Positions 61,690 through 64,000 of a stretch of 64,000 nt of DNA are shown here, one piece after another. The stretch is from positions 1-64,000 of the forward strand of contig JAJTUP010000073.1 of the NCBI GenBank assembly GCA_021399435.1. Direction: 5' to 3'. The DNA is from Diaporthe sp. PMI_573 (Eukaryota; Ascomycota; Sordariomycetes; Diaporthales; Diaporthaceae). Below the pieces are notes generated by a model, which did no database searches, was not told where the DNA came from, and saw nothing but the letters and a program-made list of their open reading frames with translations. The position numbers and the translations under genes were made by a program. Position 1 is the first letter of the stretch. Every line of letters begins with the position of its first letter.

Positions 61690-61830
61690 TAAAGTAGTAT
61701 ATTGTAATATAACCCATATGATATGGACTTTCTCATATTGTGACAATATGATATGAAGAATTTGATATTGTGACAATATAATATGATGATGTCCATATTG
61801 GCAATATATTATTTATATTGGGTTGTCAGT
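61690..61830. repeat. ATATTGTGACAATAT palindrome cluster
   Basis: ATATTGTGACAATAT occurs twice (about 61735 and 61773). It is bracketed by imperfect inverted copies of ACCCATATGATATGGAC and GTCCATATTGGCAATAT...GGGTTGT. It resembles a small palindromic element or a hAT-type end. Confidence 0.6.
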
Positions 61831-62440
61831 CCTGGGGCGAAATTGCCTTTTGACAGTAGCGGGCAGGCCTTACCCTATACCAGCAATAGGGATACTGGGC
61901 ACTTTATTGGCTAGCATTCACCTCAACACACGTCTTGTCAGAACATGAACGGAGATTGAACATCTCACGCTTTTCGCGAAAGGATCCCATTTTTACAATT
62001 TAAGCAACACTAGAAAACGACACAGATGAGCAAAAGAAATGGAACGATGATTCGCAAAAGTGCAGAGGATTCCTAGGACCGTTTTCAAGCGAACCGTGAA
62101 GATGTCGATGGTAGATCAACACCGCTTTATTACGGCGACTATGAGGTTTTGGACTTGGTAGTCGAGACCTCGTGGACACGTTTGCCGGAAACCCGACATT
62201 GCCTATCGCATTTCGCAGAACCGCTTTGATGGACACCGGGAGTGTCGAGTATCTTCTGGAATCGCTGCGAAATTCGATATTCTGAATGGGCAAAAGCAAC
62301 ATAAAGCGTCATAAGAGAGTTCACAACAGCCTTCTAAGCATTGTCCTCAAGACGGTAGTAAAGTATCCGGTCAATTGACTGAAAGCACAGAGACCGATCA
62401 ATTGCATCAACATGCGTCTGAGACGCGATCCACACCACAA
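61831..62440. other. No gene recognised
   Basis: No coding content is supported between the palindrome cluster and the short basic ORF. Confidence 0.4.
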
Positions 62441-62731
62441 ATGGCACGTGCAGTCGAAGAACAGGTGAAACACAAAAAAACGGAGCCATCCGACCCACGA
62501 AACCAACATTTGAAAAGAAAGGCAACACAGGAAATCGTAGGGAACGTAGCCAGAGAAGAAAGAGGACACAAAGCAAAGAAACCAAAGGTTAAGCACGGCG
62601 GGCCAGATCGCAAAACGTATTCATTGCAGGGTCAAGCTGAAGCAGCCGGTGCGCCTAGGCGTCAGTTAAAGCGGAGCGGGACAAGAGGAAGCGAAGATGA
62701 CACACCCGGAAGCAACGCCGAAGTAAAATAG
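62441..62731 (+). CDS. Small basic hydrophilic ORF, 96 aa
   Basis: The frame from MARAVEEQVKHKKTEPSDP is Lys/Arg/Glu-rich (KRKATQEIVG, RGHKAKKPKVKHGG) and lacks hydrophobic core residues. It is open upstream to 62375 without an ATG. It could be a disordered nuclear peptide, part of a larger gene, or a chance frame. Confidence 0.25.
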   Translation: MARAVEEQVKHKKTEPSDPRNQHLKRKATQEIVGNVAREERGHKAKKPKVKHGGPDRKTYSLQGQAEAAGAPRRQLKRSGTRGSEDDTPGSNAEVK

Positions 62732-62778
62732 CATCATTATCTGTGGCGTCTAGGTAGTTGGGTAGGTTTCATATATTA

Positions 62779-63825
62779 CTACCCGGACGTTGACTGTGAA
62801 GGATCCGCGATCTCGGTACATGTTTGAATGTAATGTCCGCTCTTCCCACATCCTCTACATGATCGTCGAGGCGCGCCGGCCATACGGCCAAGACTCTGTC
62901 TCGGCCCCTCTGAACCAGGCACTCTTGCTGCGGCTTCGCTAAAACTACCACCTTCAACAAGCCTCGAAATTTCACGCATCTCCATGTCTAGTCTTCCCGC
63001 AATCGCCCATCCGCCGTTGCTCTCATAGAAATCCCTCTGCACCCGGACGTTGTCTAAAATACAACTGATCGCCTTCGGTCGGAGCTCAATTGGGTCGCTT
63101 AGTGGTGAAGATGTTTGGTGTCCCGACGATGCATTTGCCTCGTACAGAGCAAGGGCACTTCGCAACTCGACCCAGACGATTAAAGCTTCTGATGCCAACG
63201 GTAATGTACCTGCTAGCAGCCTAGTCGTCGTTGCCTGCAATGTGCTGTACACCTCTGTAGGCAAACCTGTATTGACAGCAACGTCTACTGTTTCGAGATA
63301 TACCTGTAATCCTATACTTGTAGCGACACTGCTCCCAGGATCTGTGGGGATAACCTGCCTTGCCTTTTTCAGCAGATCCAGGAGGCTTTCATGGCTGTCG
63401 TAGTGAGATATTTGGATAGCAACGTTCGCGGTAAGGGGGTAGTGTTGCGCCCAAATAACCGCGAGCTGATCAAAGAGCCAAAAGAGGATGCTCGAAGAAT
63501 CAAAGCTTCTTGCGGTCTCAAGTGCAGTCAGAATTATGTAGATGAGACATGTGATAGCGCCCGCTTTATCCGGGCTTGTCGCCTGAAGTGCATGGGACAG
63601 TCCATCCAGGCAAGCCTGCAGAAGAGGGGATTCTTCCTGTTGGTCCCATCCCTCAAGTAGGACGTGTGCAAGCCGGAATTTTATTACAAAGTCTAGCATA
63701 TGTACTTCCTGGATGGGCAATGCATGATCGCGTGATGGCCAACCATTTGAGGAACTGAAATAGTCTGGATCGGGATATAGAGACAGCAGAGGATTGTCGA
63801 ACGGCGTGGTTGTCGCAGAAGTCAT
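62779..63825 (-). CDS. CCHC zinc-knuckle protein, 348 aa
   Basis: This is an uninterrupted frame starting MTSATTTPFDNPLLSLYPDP. Residues about 35-250 are helical and moderately hydrophobic (HMLDFVIKFRLAHVLLEGWD, AGAITCLIYIILTALETARS, ILFWLFDQLAVIWAQHY). They resemble the all-helical regions of fungal regulators without a clear match. Near the C-terminus, SCRGCGKSGHYIQTC fits C-x2-C-x4-H-x4-C, a zinc knuckle usually binding single-stranded nucleic acid. It lies beyond the last recognisable transposon, is intact, and is probably a host gene of unknown function. Confidence 0.5.
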   Translation of the reverse strand: MTSATTTPFDNPLLSLYPDPDYFSSSNGWPSRDHALPIQEVHMLDFVIKFRLAHVLLEGWDQQEESPLLQACLDGLSHALQATSPDKAGAITCLIYIILTALETARSFDSSSILFWLFDQLAVIWAQHYPLTANVAIQISHYDSHESLLDLLKKARQVIPTDPGSSVATSIGLQVYLETVDVAVNTGLPTEVYSTLQATTTRLLAGTLPLASEALIVWVELRSALALYEANASSGHQTSSPLSDPIELRPKAISCILDNVRVQRDFYESNGGWAIAGRLDMEMREISRLVEGGSFSEAAARVPGSEGPRQSLGRMAGAPRRSCRGCGKSGHYIQTCTEIADPSQSTSG

Positions 63826-64000
63826 AAGGGAACAAGTTGGGTTCCAAGACGAGAATAAAGACTCAAGTGTGTGTATGATGTGCTGAGGATTGGGAACTGC
63901 AACCCGCGGCAGTTGTCTTGACGGTTGGCGTCCGACATCAGTGGCTTGCTGGTCAGGTCGGCCGTGAGGTTGGCAGCCCCTGCGCCTTGCATTCTTACGA

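Overview
The window reads as a transposon-rich, gene-poor accessory region of a filamentous ascomycete (Pezizomycotina). The evidence is: introns of about 48-57 bp with GT-AG ends and CTAAC-like branch sites; a Zn2Cys6 zinc cluster; fungal NLR pieces; a 2EXR-domain protein; fungal-type APH-like kinases; Tad1-type LINEs; and hAT, pogo and Ty1/copia elements. No rRNA, tRNA or CRISPR array was recognised. Species cannot be assigned from sequence alone.

Layout. 1-4.8 kb: a pogo transposase tail, an apparently intact hAT element (hAT-1, transposase in two exons) and a copia integrase fragment. 6-14 kb: host-gene debris. This comprises the zinc-cluster start of a transcription factor, a frameshifted GH64 glucanase, an adenosine-deaminase (ADGF/CECR1-like) tail, an NLR linker motif, a hAT N-terminus and a broken Uma2-like gene. 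14.9-15.4 kb: a two-exon gene for a small secreted protein. 17.1-18.0 kb: an 889-bp TIR element with 56-bp arms and a 6-bp target duplication. 18.7-20.1 kb: an intact TPR-2EXR fusion gene. 20.5-23.5 kb: hAT-2, apparently intact with three exons, inserted in a copia element whose gag and pol share one frame separated by a single TGA.

26-33.8 kb: copia debris, then a more GC-rich stretch with an unrecognised 376-aa gene, a truncated M16 (insulysin-like) protease gene, an overlapping intact Uma2-like gene, and a fragment resembling a GH64 N-terminus. 33.9-38.2 kb: a copia RT-RNase H ORF, a hAT C-terminus, a pogo C-terminus and small dispersed repeats. 38.3-50.4 kb: three head-to-tail Tad1-type LINE copies. 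One is decayed, one is 5'-truncated, and one is full length with two intact ORFs; each ends in a (GT)n tail.

50.9-64 kb: an NLR N-terminal fragment, a divergent pair of APH-like genes (one frameshifted, the other cut after 31 codons by a hAT insertion), and a chimeric ORF joining a hAT N-terminus to KQT and DSGW repeats. After these come an MFS transporter tail and three lineage-specific hypothetical genes, one with a CCHC knuckle.

Cross-cutting observations. The hAT lineages each carry their own palindromic subterminal word at their ends. The LINE family keeps an RNase H-like region that appears to have lost its catalytic aspartates. Several host families occur twice in broken and less broken form: Uma2-like, GH64-like, APH-like and NLR. 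All domain calls are by eye; no database search was run.
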